A stretch of DNA of 29,314 bases from an uncultured Eubacteriales bacterium (GTDB lineage Bacteria; Bacillota; Clostridia; Oscillospirales; Acutalibacteraceae), in NCBI GenBank assembly GCA_934511365.1, contig CAKSWC010000021.1, positions 1 to 29,314 of the forward strand, read 5' to 3'. Below the pieces are notes generated by a model. That model was not told the DNA's origin. It saw nothing but the letters and a program-made list of their open reading frames with translations, and ran no database searches. The translations under genes were made by a program, and so were the position numbers. How positions within the stretch are numbered: the stretch's first letter is position 1; the number at the start of each line of letters is the position of its first letter. This document shows positions 15,072 to 22,539 of this stretch, one piece after another.

Positions 15072-15596
15072 ATGAGATGTAACGATTGCGGCGTTGACCT
15101 CGGGGAGGGATACACGCGCTGTCCGCTCTGTGGGGCAAAAGCTTCAGAAGAAGCACCCGTTCTCAAAGGCTTCAAAACCGCCGAATATCCGCAGTATGAC
15201 GAAAGCGCGGCGTATAAAAAGCCGAAATTTAAATGCGCCTTTCCTCTCAAATATCTCTTGCGCTTTGTTTTGGTGCTCTGCGTTTTGTTTGGCATTGCGG
15301 CGCTTTTCGGCTTTGAAAAGCTTTGGACAATCGGCGTTCCCGTCTTTCTTGCGGTGACTTCCGCCGTGTATTTCATAAACGGACTTTTTGAAAAAGGACG
15401 GCTGCTCCACAGCGCGGTCGCCTCTCTTGCAACGCTTTTTTCCGCCGGGGTTTTCATGCTTGTCTCCCTCATTGCAAAATGCGGCGTTTCCTCAATGGCG
15501 GACAGTCTCCTTCTCTGCCTTGCGTTTTTCCTTTTACTTTGGGCAATCAAGCCGAAAAGGGTCAAAGAGCAGATGAAAGCCCTGTTCGTTCTTTAA
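15072..15596 (+). CDS. Zinc-ribbon membrane protein (DUF6320-like), partner of the acyltransferase
   Basis: The protein has 174 residues. The N-terminus is a zinc ribbon with Cys3, Cys6, Cys17 and Cys20 (CNDCG, CPLCG). After a soluble linker, four hydrophobic helices follow between about residues 57 and 160 and a short basic tail ends the protein. I place the start at ATG 15072, because AGGGGGTG ends seven bases before it. A GTG at 15063 would overlap the previous stop codon and add only three residues. The gene is coupled to the acyltransferase, and from memory zinc-ribbon DUF6320 proteins do occur next to such acyltransferases in Clostridia. It might recruit or anchor the acyltransferase at the membrane. 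That role is inferred. Confidence 0.78.
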   Translation: MRCNDCGVDLGEGYTRCPLCGAKASEEAPVLKGFKTAEYPQYDESAAYKKPKFKCAFPLKYLLRFVLVLCVLFGIAALFGFEKLWTIGVPVFLAVTSAVYFINGLFEKGRLLHSAVASLATLFSAGVFMLVSLIAKCGVSSMADSLLLCLAFFLLLWAIKPKRVKEQMKALFVL

Positions 15597-15611
15597 GTTA
15601 ACAAAATCACA

Positions 15612-15656
15612 AGGCCGCAGCGCTTACGGACGAGCCGTATTCACTGCGGCCTTTTT
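15612..15656 (+). terminator. Terminator after the acyltransferase/zinc-ribbon pair
   Basis: AGGCCGCAG (15612-15620) pairs with CTGCGGCCT (15644-15652), with an inner TACGG/CCGTA stem, and is followed by a T-run. Confidence 0.92.
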
Positions 15657-15687
15657 CCGCCAAAAAAGCATATTCCTGCTTTTCCCG

Positions 15688-15716
15688 TTGACAAACCGTT
15701 CGCTTTGATTTATCAT
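15688..15716 (+). promoter_or_regulatory. Sigma-A promoter of the HAD phosphatase gene
   Basis: TTGACA (15688-15693), a 17-base spacer and TATCAT (15711-15716) lie about 42 bases ahead of the start codon. Confidence 0.7.
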
Positions 15717-15757
15717 TTAGATACCCACAGACTGAATTGACAAGGAGCAAAAATCGC

Positions 15758-16402
15758 ATGAAAAAATATGACCGCGTTCTCTGGGACTGGAACGGAACCC
15801 TGCTTGATGACCTCGACATGAACTATGAGGTTATGAAGGCAATGCTTTTGAAAACGGGAAAAACAGAGTTCCCCTCAAAAGAGTTTTATCTTGAACACTT
15901 CGGCTTTCCGATAATCAATTTTTATAAGCTTCTGGGCTTCAGTTTTGAAAAGAGGAGCTTTGAGGACGTTGCCGAGGAATACGTTGAGGAATATGAAAAG
16001 CGGCTTCTGGGAACCGGGCTTTTCAAAAACGCGGAAAGCACGGTAAAAACTCTTTTTGAAAGCGGCGTAAAGCAGGCTGTAATCTCCGCCACAGGGCACG
16101 ACAGGCTCCTCACACAGGTTTCGCGTTTCGGCATCAAAAAATATTTTGACGCTGTCCTCGGAACGGAAAACGAGCTTGGAAAGGGAAAGACCGAGGTTGC
16201 AAAGGCGTGGCTGCGCAAAAGCGGAGCCGACCCGGAGCGCACCGTCTTTGTTGGAGACACACTGCATGACCTTGAAACAGCGCGAGCAATCGGCTGCGAC
16301 TGCATTTTTATTGCAAGAGGCCACAACTCAAAGGAAAGGCTCCTTTCCTCCGGCTGCCGCGTTCTTTCGGACATCGGCGAGGTTTTGAATGTGGTGCTTT
16401 GA
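15758..16402 (+). CDS. HAD-superfamily hydrolase (phosphoglycolate phosphatase-like)
   Basis: This 214-residue cytoplasmic phosphatase has a HAD core with an alpha-helical cap between motifs I and II. Motif I is DWNGTLLDD with the nucleophile Asp10; position 12 is Asn where many HAD phosphatases have the general-acid Asp, a variant common in this Firmicutes subgroup. The motif III lysine lies in GKGKTEVAKAWL. Motif IV is GDTLHDLETA with Asp167 and Asp171. Relatives hydrolyse small phosphate esters such as phosphoglycolate, but the substrate cannot be assigned. The start at 15758 follows AAGGAG by ten bases; a TTG at 15737 is in frame but lies upstream of that site. It has its own promoter and is followed by the promoter of the aldehyde dehydrogenase gene. 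Confidence 0.9.
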   Translation: MKKYDRVLWDWNGTLLDDLDMNYEVMKAMLLKTGKTEFPSKEFYLEHFGFPIINFYKLLGFSFEKRSFEDVAEEYVEEYEKRLLGTGLFKNAESTVKTLFESGVKQAVISATGHDRLLTQVSRFGIKKYFDAVLGTENELGKGKTEVAKAWLRKSGADPERTVFVGDTLHDLETARAIGCDCIFIARGHNSKERLLSSGCRVLSDIGEVLNVVL

Positions 16403-16424
16403 AGCAATATTTACGAATATTGTA

Positions 16425-16453
16425 TTGATTTTTTCCGCAGTTTATACTAATAT
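16425..16453 (+). promoter_or_regulatory. Sigma-A promoter of the aldehyde dehydrogenase gene
   Basis: TTGATT (16425-16430), a 17-base spacer and TAATAT (16448-16453) lie 32 bases upstream of the start codon, followed by an AAGGAG ribosome site. Confidence 0.7.
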
Positions 16454-16485
16454 ATAACAGCAGAAAACAAAAAGGAGATGTATTC

Positions 16486-18003
16486 ATGGCAGATATCAAA
16501 ATTCTCAAGTATTTTGCAAACGGCGAATGGCTTGAGTCAAAAACAGACAAGTATATGGATATTCACAACCCCAGCACGGGCGAAGTTATTGCGCGCACTC
16601 CCTGCTGCACCGTTGAGGAGGTTGAAGAAGCCGTTCAAAGCGCAAAGAAAGCGTTCAAAACCTGGTCTCAGACTCCGGTTATGAAAAGGACCCAGGTGCT
16701 CTATAAATTCCGCGAGCTTCTTGTTGAACATATGGATGAGCTTGCAACCCTCTGCGCCGTTGAACACGGCAAGGTATATAACGAGGCAAAGGGCGATATC
16801 CTCAAGGTTAAAGAACCCGTTGAGCTTGCGCTCAGTGCTCCCTCCCTCACAATGGGAGACAGCATGAGAGATACCTCCAGCGGCTATGACACAACCCTTT
16901 ACTATGAGCCGGTGGGCGTTTTTGCCGGCATTGTTCCGTTCAACTTTCCGGGAATGATTCCGATGGGCTGGATGGTTCCCTGCTGCATCGCCGCCGGAAA
17001 CACAATCGTTCTCAAGCTCAACTCCCAAACTCCGATGACCGCAATGAGACTTTGCGACCTCCTTGTTGAAGCCGGATTGCCCAAGGGCGTTGTCAATCTT
17101 GTCACCTGCACCCGCCATGAAGCCGATATGCTCCTCACTCACCCGGACATCAAGGGCATCACCTTTGTTGGAACAACAGGAGTCGGTCAGCACGTTTACG
17201 CAACTGCAGCCTCAACCGGAAAGCGCGTTCAGTGCCTTTGCGAGGCGAAAAACCATGCCCTTGTTCTTGAGGACGCCGCTCTTGAGCGCAGCGCAAGGGG
17301 CATCATCAATTCTGCATTCGGCTGCGCAGGCGAGCGCTGCATGGCTCTTCCCGTTGTTGTTGCGCAGGAAAGCATTGCCGACGAGCTTGTTGCCCTGCTC
17401 AAGCAGTACGCCTCCGAGCTGAAACTCGGCGCGGCATATGACAAGGAATCAACTCTCGGCCCCGTTATTTCCGCAGCTCACAAGGAGCGCGTTATCGGAT
17501 GGATCAACAAGGGTATTGAAGAAGGCGCAACGCTTGTTCTTGACGGAAGGAATGTTACCGTTCCCGGCCTTGAGGGCGGCTACTTTGTTGGCCCGACTAT
17601 CATTGACCACGTCACTGAGGACATGACAGTCGGTACTCAGGAAATTTTTGGACCGGTACTCTGCATAAAGAGAGTCAAGAGCTTTGAAGAGGGTCTTGCC
17701 CTCATGAACCGCAACCCGTTTGCAAACGGCTCAGTCATCTTCACCCAGAGCGGATATTATGCAAGAGAATTTGCAAAGCACACGGACGGCGGCATGGTCG
17801 GCGTCAATGTCGGCATTCCCGTTCCGGTCGGTGTTTTCCCGTTCACCGGCCACAAGAAGTCCTTCTTCGGCGATCTCCACTGCCTCGGCAAGGACGCTTT
17901 CCGCTTCTTCACGGAGACCAAGGCTGTAACAACGCGCTGGTTTGACGAGGAAGAGAAAAAAGCCACCCACGTTGACACATGGGACGGCTCCGTTGGCGGC
18001 TGA
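16486..18003 (+). CDS. mmsA: CoA-acylating aldehyde dehydrogenase, methylmalonate-semialdehyde dehydrogenase type
   Basis: This 505-residue NAD-dependent enzyme belongs to the MmsA/IolA branch. That branch oxidises malonate- or methylmalonate-semialdehyde to acetyl-CoA or propionyl-CoA with loss of CO2. The N-terminal NPSTGEVIARTP and FNFPGMIPMGWMVP segments line the cofactor cleft. The catalytic segment GCAGERCMA carries Cys285. The C-terminal signature FFGDLHCLGKDAFRFFTETK is characteristic of this subfamily. The usual GGAKNHA is replaced by CEAKNHA. No inositol or valine degradation genes are adjacent, so the in vivo substrate is uncertain. The start at 16486 has AAGGAG upstream. A promoter and a terminator show single-gene transcription. 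Confidence 0.9.
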   Translation: MADIKILKYFANGEWLESKTDKYMDIHNPSTGEVIARTPCCTVEEVEEAVQSAKKAFKTWSQTPVMKRTQVLYKFRELLVEHMDELATLCAVEHGKVYNEAKGDILKVKEPVELALSAPSLTMGDSMRDTSSGYDTTLYYEPVGVFAGIVPFNFPGMIPMGWMVPCCIAAGNTIVLKLNSQTPMTAMRLCDLLVEAGLPKGVVNLVTCTRHEADMLLTHPDIKGITFVGTTGVGQHVYATAASTGKRVQCLCEAKNHALVLEDAALERSARGIINSAFGCAGERCMALPVVVAQESIADELVALLKQYASELKLGAAYDKESTLGPVISAAHKERVIGWINKGIEEGATLVLDGRNVTVPGLEGGYFVGPTIIDHVTEDMTVGTQEIFGPVLCIKRVKSFEEGLALMNRNPFANGSVIFTQSGYYAREFAKHTDGGMVGVNVGIPVPVGVFPFTGHKKSFFGDLHCLGKDAFRFFTETKAVTTRWFDEEEKKATHVDTWDGSVGG

Positions 18004-18032
18004 TAAAAAAAATATACTACGGCAATATAAAA

Positions 18033-18068
18033 AAGCTGCTCTGAGCGTTTTCAGAGCAGCTTTCTTGT
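18033..18068. terminator. Bidirectional terminator between mmsA and the tautomerase gene
   Basis: AAGCTGCTCTGA (18033-18044) pairs perfectly with TCAGAGCAGCTT (18051-18062). T-rich runs follow on both strands, and the two genes face each other, so the hairpin can end both transcripts. Confidence 0.92.
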
Positions 18069-18079
18069 TTTTTGGGGAA

Positions 18080-18424
18080 TCAAAAGTTTCCGCCGTTCCA
18101 GCCCCAATCGGAAAAGCCGGAATACTTGACATACACCCTGTCCGGTGCAATGGAAAGCTCACTTGAAAGAACAGAGCAAAGCGCAGCCGTCATTTTTTCG
18201 GACGCAGCAGAGGAAACCGAGCCGAGGATATCGACCGAAACCATTGCGCAGTCGGCGCTGTTGCTTCCTTTGAAGTACATATCCTCGTTTCCGGAAAGGT
18301 TCACCATGAGCCAGCTTTCGCTTTTTCCGGGGAAGGATTCAATGGCTTTTCCGAAAGCCGCTTTAAGGCTTTGCGATTTTTCGGGAGAGATGCTTGCTGT
18401 TGTTTTAAGTTCGATATAAGGCAT
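18080..18424 (-). CDS. MIF/tautomerase superfamily protein
   Basis: This is a 114-residue protein of the macrophage migration inhibitory factor fold. It begins Met-Pro (MPYIELKT), so Pro becomes N-terminal after Met removal and can act as the catalytic base, as in phenylpyruvate tautomerase and MIF. The middle ESWLMVNLSGNEDMYF and the C-terminal WGWNGGNF match the family pattern. Trimeric assembly is expected from the family. The start at 18424 has AAGGAGG upstream. It lies 45 bases after the GNAT gene and ends at the bidirectional terminator, so the two are probably cotranscribed. The physiological substrate of bacterial members is mostly unknown. Confidence 0.88.
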   Translation of the reverse strand: MPYIELKTTASISPEKSQSLKAAFGKAIESFPGKSESWLMVNLSGNEDMYFKGSNSADCAMVSVDILGSVSSAASEKMTAALCSVLSSELSIAPDRVYVKYSGFSDWGWNGGNF

Positions 18425-18469
18425 TGCTTTTTCCTCCTTGATTAATACACTATGCGCCGGAAATTCTTT

Positions 18470-19060
18470 TCATTCTTCCGGTTTATAGACCATATAGTAG
18501 TTATGAATTTTTTCGCTTTTGAAAAATTTGTATTCCACCGTTTTAAAGCCGAGCCGTTCATAAAGCGCAACATTTTCCGGATTCTGCGTTTCAAGCCCAA
18601 GCTTATAGCCGAGCGGAACAAGCTCTTCAATTCCGCGTTTTATAAGTGCCGTGCCTATTCCCTTTCCCTTGTGGTCTTTGTCAACAAAGACGGGAGAAAT
18701 CAGCAGCGTGTTTTTTTCAAAAACTTTCTGGTCAAGGTGGCTGAACACCTTGAGCGTTTTGATTAGTGAAATGTTATATACGCACAGAAAAACCCAGTTT
18801 GGACATTTGAGGAAGTCAAACATTGTGTAATCGTTGTGTGCATCGCGCCAGACGCAAAGGCCGCGCTTCTCCTCATCCTCATAGATAAAATCCTCTCCGT
18901 TTGACGTTGAAAGGCGCTCAATCATAAAGTGATAGAGAAACTTTTTGCGCAGCTTTTCGTTTTTCGTTGCATAAACATGGACCGGATCATTCACATAGGT
19001 TTCCGAGGCCATACGGGCATAGTATTCAAGTTCCTTTCGGGTGAGCTTTTTCTTTTCCAT
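18470..19060 (-). CDS. GNAT-family N-acetyltransferase
   Basis: The protein has 196 residues. The acetyl-CoA binding motif A is VDKDHKGKGIGTALIKRGI (about residues 127-145), preceded by the beta strand LLISPVFV and followed by LGLETQNPENVALYERLGF, the standard motif B. It is cytoplasmic and has no signal peptide. The acceptor cannot be inferred. The start at 19060 has AGGAGA seven bases upstream. The hairpin at 19084-19112 separates it from the membrane-protein gene upstream, so its own promoter must lie in or near that short gap, where I could not identify convincing boxes. Confidence 0.9.
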   Translation of the reverse strand: MEKKKLTRKELEYYARMASETYVNDPVHVYATKNEKLRKKFLYHFMIERLSTSNGEDFIYEDEEKRGLCVWRDAHNDYTMFDFLKCPNWVFLCVYNISLIKTLKVFSHLDQKVFEKNTLLISPVFVDKDHKGKGIGTALIKRGIEELVPLGYKLGLETQNPENVALYERLGFKTVEYKFFKSEKIHNYYMVYKPEE

Positions 19061-19083
19061 CTTTCATCTCCTATCAAAAAACC

Positions 19084-19112
19084 AAAAGGGGGCTGTTTTC
19101 AGTCCCCCTTAA
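19084..19112 (-). terminator. Terminator after the membrane-protein pair
   Basis: On the minus strand AAGGGGGACTG pairs with CAGCCCCCTT (one bulged base) around AAAA, followed by TTGGTTTTTT. It lies just past the stop codon at 19120. Confidence 0.75.
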
Positions 19113-19119
19113 GTTTTTA

Positions 19120-19644
19120 TTACATTCTGACAATGAAAACAACAAGTGCCGCGGCGGCAAGAAGAAATGTAACGCAGTATTTTTCAAGATATGCGCCAAC
19201 AAAGCAGCCGAGGAAGCCCGGTGCATAGAAAATCTTTTGCGCCGGATTGCCGTGTTTATACACCTTTTCCTTCATGTTGAGCGCGTCCTCAACGGTGGGA
19301 TAGCTGTTAACATAAAGCGAGAAAGCAAACCAATAGGCCGCAATATAAACAATTTTGGAAACCGTTCCGGTCATTTCAAAAGCGAACAGGCCGAGAACGG
19401 GGCCGATGCAAAGCAGAAAAGCAAGAACACCGTTCAAAAACGCCGGAACAAAAGCGATTGAAAACGCGCCGGTGGCTTTTGGCATAAGCTCATGCTCAAT
19501 ATGGCTGCTCATCTCATCAAAGCGGAATGTTCTGTTGTCCTCAACGGGAACACCGCAGATTTTGCAAATCATGTGTTCCCACATTGCTCTGACGGCAGCG
19601 CCGGGAAAGGTGAGAAATCTTGTTATTGCGTAAATTGCAGACAT
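19120..19644 (-). CDS. Multi-pass membrane protein of unknown function
   Basis: The protein has 174 residues. It begins with a hydrophobic or amphipathic segment containing FPGAAVRAMWEHMICKICG and continues CGVPVEDNRTFRFDEM and HIEHELMPKA. Membrane segments follow at about residues 62-90 and 94-113 and at the C-terminus (about 140-172). The spacing of the FPG-containing helix recalls site-2-protease-like membrane metallopeptidases, but the HExxH motif is absent, so at best it would be a degenerate relative; this is a guess. The start ATG overlaps the upstream stop codon by one base (TGATG), with GGAGGTGA ahead, so the two genes are translationally coupled. Confidence 0.75.
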   Translation of the reverse strand: MSAIYAITRFLTFPGAAVRAMWEHMICKICGVPVEDNRTFRFDEMSSHIEHELMPKATGAFSIAFVPAFLNGVLAFLLCIGPVLGLFAFEMTGTVSKIVYIAAYWFAFSLYVNSYPTVEDALNMKEKVYKHGNPAQKIFYAPGFLGCFVGAYLEKYCVTFLLAAAALVVFIVRM

Positions 19645-21125
19645 CAGATGTCACCTCCCTTATCGGTGAGAACCTGTTCAAGGGTCATTTTTCCGTTCTT
19701 ATACTTCTCTATTGTTTTTCCGATTGAAGAACCGGAGTTTTTGAAAAGGTCAACCATCTTCTGATAGCCGTCATTATCCTTGACATAAAGCGAGCAGAGA
19801 GCATAAAGATTGCAGGCCGAAACGGTGTAATTGTTGTTTCCAACATATTCTTCAATGGCTTTCATTGCGTTTTCGCCGTCACCTTTGAGAAGATAGCCTA
19901 TGGCATAAATCTGCTGATAGCCCGGAGCGGCGGAGGACGGCCAGCTCTCCTTTGCGCGGTCGGCAATGGCGAGGATTTTGTCCGCGTCAATCTTTTCGCC
20001 GAAGCGGTATGAGTTGGCATATACCATATAAAGATCCGATTCCTGAATGTTCAATCTCATGCATTCCTCAAAGTAAAGGCCGGCGTTTTCGGAGTCGCCC
20101 ATTCTTGCATAGACATTGACAAAGTTCGGAAGATAGATCCACTGATTCTCCCCCTTGTCAAGCTCTCTGACCTTGAGGAGCTGTTCAATCTGCTTGCTTT
20201 CGTCAATGTTTGCAAGGCTCATGAGAACATATTTGTAATACTCGATGAAAACAGTGCTGTATTCGGTGCCCTCTTTGTCCTTGCCGTCCTTAAGCAGCTT
20301 GTCAAGCTCTGCGGCTTTTTCTTTGTAATCAAACTTTTCGCCGGAGTTCACAACATCGCCGATTGCGGAGTTGACCGCCGATGAGGTTGCGAGAAAAGAG
20401 GCATATGTTTCCGGAATTTTTGAATATTTTTCGTTTTTCAAAAGGGACGGATTCTTTTCGCCGTAGGTGCTGACAAGGTTGGACGCATCGCTGTAATAGC
20501 CCATTACCGAAAAGATATCAATAAGATTCCTGACCGCCTTGAGCGAAACATCGTCATCGGCAGACTTTGACTGGATATATGTGCTGTATGTGCTTGCAGC
20601 GTCAATAAGGCGCTTTTCGGAATATGCGGTCTGAGCGGTCATCAGCTTTGTGTAATCCTCGGCATTGTTCGCGCAGAAGAACAAAGACGCTCCCGCAACA
20701 ACAAGCATCACAATGAACATCACGATTCCACCGAAATGAGCCGGACTTGCGGTCATGAGCTTCCGGCACTCGGCGCAGTAAGGATAATCCTCGCCCATTG
20801 TGTCATCGCACTCATTTTCTCCGCAGCATTCGCAGATGCGCTTTTCCTTTTTTTCGCCGTCCTCATCGTCGCCGGTCTCAACAATTTCATCAAGCTCCTG
20901 AATAAGCTCGCCGTCCTCACCGACAGCTTGTGCAGCTTTGACCGTTACGGCCTCGGTGTTTTCCGAATCAAGCTCGTTCTGGAGCAGGTCACGGATACCC
21001 TCAAGCTCCTTAACAAGGTCATCTTCAACCTGAGTCGGGCTTTTTGCGTCCTCATCAGGCCGATTTTCAAAGCCGTCGGCTTCGTTTTCAGGACTTTGAA
21101 GATCTTTCTTTTCAAAATCGTCCAA
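19644..21125 (-). CDS. Zinc-ribbon, single-pass membrane protein with TPR-like extracellular domain
   Basis: The protein has 493 residues. Residues 1-95 are very acidic and probably disordered. A cysteine-rich zinc-binding stretch follows (Cys98, 100, 101, 106, 117, 120). One membrane helix spans residues 131-151. The remaining 340 residues are helical with tetratricopeptide-like repeats (MTAQTAYSEKRLIDAASTYSTYIQSK and VRELDKGENQWIYLPNFVNVYARMGDSENAGLYFEECM regions). TPR domains bind partner proteins. The start is TTG at 21125 with AGGAGG eight bases upstream; no ATG is available nearby. It has a good promoter and is coupled to the membrane protein downstream. Function unknown; a scaffold in the cell envelope is plausible. 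Confidence 0.82.
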   Translation of the reverse strand: MDDFEKKDLQSPENEADGFENRPDEDAKSPTQVEDDLVKELEGIRDLLQNELDSENTEAVTVKAAQAVGEDGELIQELDEIVETGDDEDGEKKEKRICECCGENECDDTMGEDYPYCAECRKLMTASPAHFGGIVMFIVMLVVAGASLFFCANNAEDYTKLMTAQTAYSEKRLIDAASTYSTYIQSKSADDDVSLKAVRNLIDIFSVMGYYSDASNLVSTYGEKNPSLLKNEKYSKIPETYASFLATSSAVNSAIGDVVNSGEKFDYKEKAAELDKLLKDGKDKEGTEYSTVFIEYYKYVLMSLANIDESKQIEQLLKVRELDKGENQWIYLPNFVNVYARMGDSENAGLYFEECMRLNIQESDLYMVYANSYRFGEKIDADKILAIADRAKESWPSSAAPGYQQIYAIGYLLKGDGENAMKAIEEYVGNNNYTVSACNLYALCSLYVKDNDGYQKMVDLFKNSGSSIGKTIEKYKNGKMTLEQVLTDKGGDI

Positions 21126-21210
21126 AAAAATTCCTCCTTAATATAAACCTGAACACCGAAAAAGAGAGCCTTTGAAAAAGCCCTTGTTCCAATTTCGGAT
21201 ATATGTTGTT

Positions 21211-21239
21211 ATTTTAACATCTAAAGCTTAATTTTGCAA
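21211..21239 (-). promoter_or_regulatory. Sigma-A promoter of the TPR membrane-protein operon
   Basis: On the minus strand TTGCAA (21239-21234), a 17-base spacer and TAAAAT (21216-21211) lie about 85 bases upstream of the TTG start codon. Confidence 0.75.
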
Positions 21240-21282
21240 TAAATTTTATATTTTTTGGTGGATTTTATGAAGCTGAAATAAT

Positions 21283-21326
21283 AATAACCGCCCGGATTTA
21301 GTTAAAAGCAGGCGGTTATTTTTTGA
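21283..21326 (-). terminator. Terminator of the surface-acylation operon
   Basis: AATAACCGCC (21283-21292) pairs perfectly with GGCGGTTATT (21311-21320). It lies 24 bases past the stop codon of the DHHW gene. The T-run is better on the plus strand (TTTTTT), but the minus strand also continues T-rich. Confidence 0.8.
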
Positions 21327-21349
21327 ACTCATTGACGAAAGATTACCTT

Positions 21350-22528
21350 TCAGCTTTCAAGCGTTGCCGCAAGAGAGGTATCTCCGAGGAAAGTGTCCAT
21401 GTTATATATGAACAAAACGTGGGTGAACTGAATTTCCCCCATAACGCCCTTGAGCGAATCGGAAAAATACCGCGGGTCAATAACAACGATTTTTGAAAAA
21501 TACGGTGTGAGCATCGGCAAAAGGCAGTTTGCATAGGAATCTTTAAAAACGAGCAGGGATGCCGTTGTTTCCGCCGCCGTTGAAATAAGAACCTTGTCAT
21601 AATTTCCGCCAAGAAAAACCTCATACTGATTCTTTTGAGAAAGCTTTTCCTTTTCAAAAAATGTTGCCGTTTTTCTTCCCGAGGACTCATAAAGAACGGT
21701 GTATTTCCCTGATTGTCCGTTCGGGACGCAAATTTCAATTTTATCAGCCGTGTCGTTCACTGCGGCGGTTGAGGCGAGCGTGCCTTGAAACGAGTCCGAA
21801 ACGGTGTAAAACGAATAGTTTTTATCGTTTGCGCCGAGCTTCCACTGAGCGGAAAGATTTTTGAACGCAAGATATGCCGCACGGGTTGTCCAATGGTGGT
21901 CGGTGCGATAAAAGAGGTTTTCCTTTTCCTCCTGCTTTTCAAAAATCGCTTTGCAGTCGATCCACGAAAAGGACGAGAGCGCTTTTTTTACTGTTGAAAA
22001 GTTGGCGCTCCTGTCTTCAATTTTAAGCCTGCTTGGCAATTTGTCGGTCAGAATATCCGATGCGTTCGGAGAAAGAATGAACGCTTTTTTGAGCTTTTTG
22101 TTGCTCCTTGAAAACTTTGCGGCCGCGTCGGTCAGCTCTTTAAGCTTTTCTTTTTCGGCCTTTGCCGGAGCTTCAAAAAGGAAGTTGTCTTTTCCAATGT
22201 ATACGCCGTTTTCCTCGGTTTTTCCAAGCATACGCTCAAAGCCGCTTTTAAACGTGATAAGCTTATCTCTGAACGGGAATTGGTCGTTCATATAAGTTTC
22301 AAAATTCTTCATGAATGTTCCGTCAAAAATTGAGGACAGCGTTGCAGACGGAAACTGTTTTAAAACGCGGTTTTCGCTCTCAGATTTTTCGCGGTCGGGC
22401 ATTATTACGGAAAGAACAAGCACGCCGAAAATTATCAGAACAAAAACTATTGATGTGATTGCACAGACCGCCGTTATTTTTGCCTTTTTATTCTGTTTTT
22501 CATCTTTCAGAAGAAAATTGTCTTTCAT
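21350..22528 (-). CDS. DHHW-family protein (AlgX/AlgJ-like, surface-polymer O-acetylation)
   Basis: The protein has 392 residues. Residues about 20-43 form an N-terminal membrane anchor (a signal-anchor helix), and the rest lies outside the cell. The family signature YRTDHHWTTRAAY lies near residues 207-219, and LLVFKDSYANCLLPML near 332 provides the second SGNH-like block with the likely catalytic serine. Related AlgX/AlgJ proteins carry acetyl groups from an MBOAT protein to a polysaccharide. The start at 22528 has AGAGGTTG upstream. It follows the MBOAT gene by 11 bases and is the last gene of the cassette. Confidence 0.9.
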   Translation of the reverse strand: MKDNFLLKDEKQNKKAKITAVCAITSIVFVLIIFGVLVLSVIMPDREKSESENRVLKQFPSATLSSIFDGTFMKNFETYMNDQFPFRDKLITFKSGFERMLGKTEENGVYIGKDNFLFEAPAKAEKEKLKELTDAAAKFSRSNKKLKKAFILSPNASDILTDKLPSRLKIEDRSANFSTVKKALSSFSWIDCKAIFEKQEEKENLFYRTDHHWTTRAAYLAFKNLSAQWKLGANDKNYSFYTVSDSFQGTLASTAAVNDTADKIEICVPNGQSGKYTVLYESSGRKTATFFEKEKLSQKNQYEVFLGGNYDKVLISTAAETTASLLVFKDSYANCLLPMLTPYFSKIVVIDPRYFSDSLKGVMGEIQFTHVLFIYNMDTFLGDTSLAATLES

Positions 22529-22539
22529 TTTTCAACCTC

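Noticed and set aside
14954..15565. Minus-strand frame of 203 codons over the zinc-ribbon gene
   Set aside because: It overlaps two well supported genes and its translation is a low-complexity Arg/Ser-rich antisense product.
18457..18481. Terminator between the GNAT and tautomerase genes
   Set aside because: CCGGAA and TTCCGG can pair, but no T-run follows on the minus strand, so the genes are probably cotranscribed.
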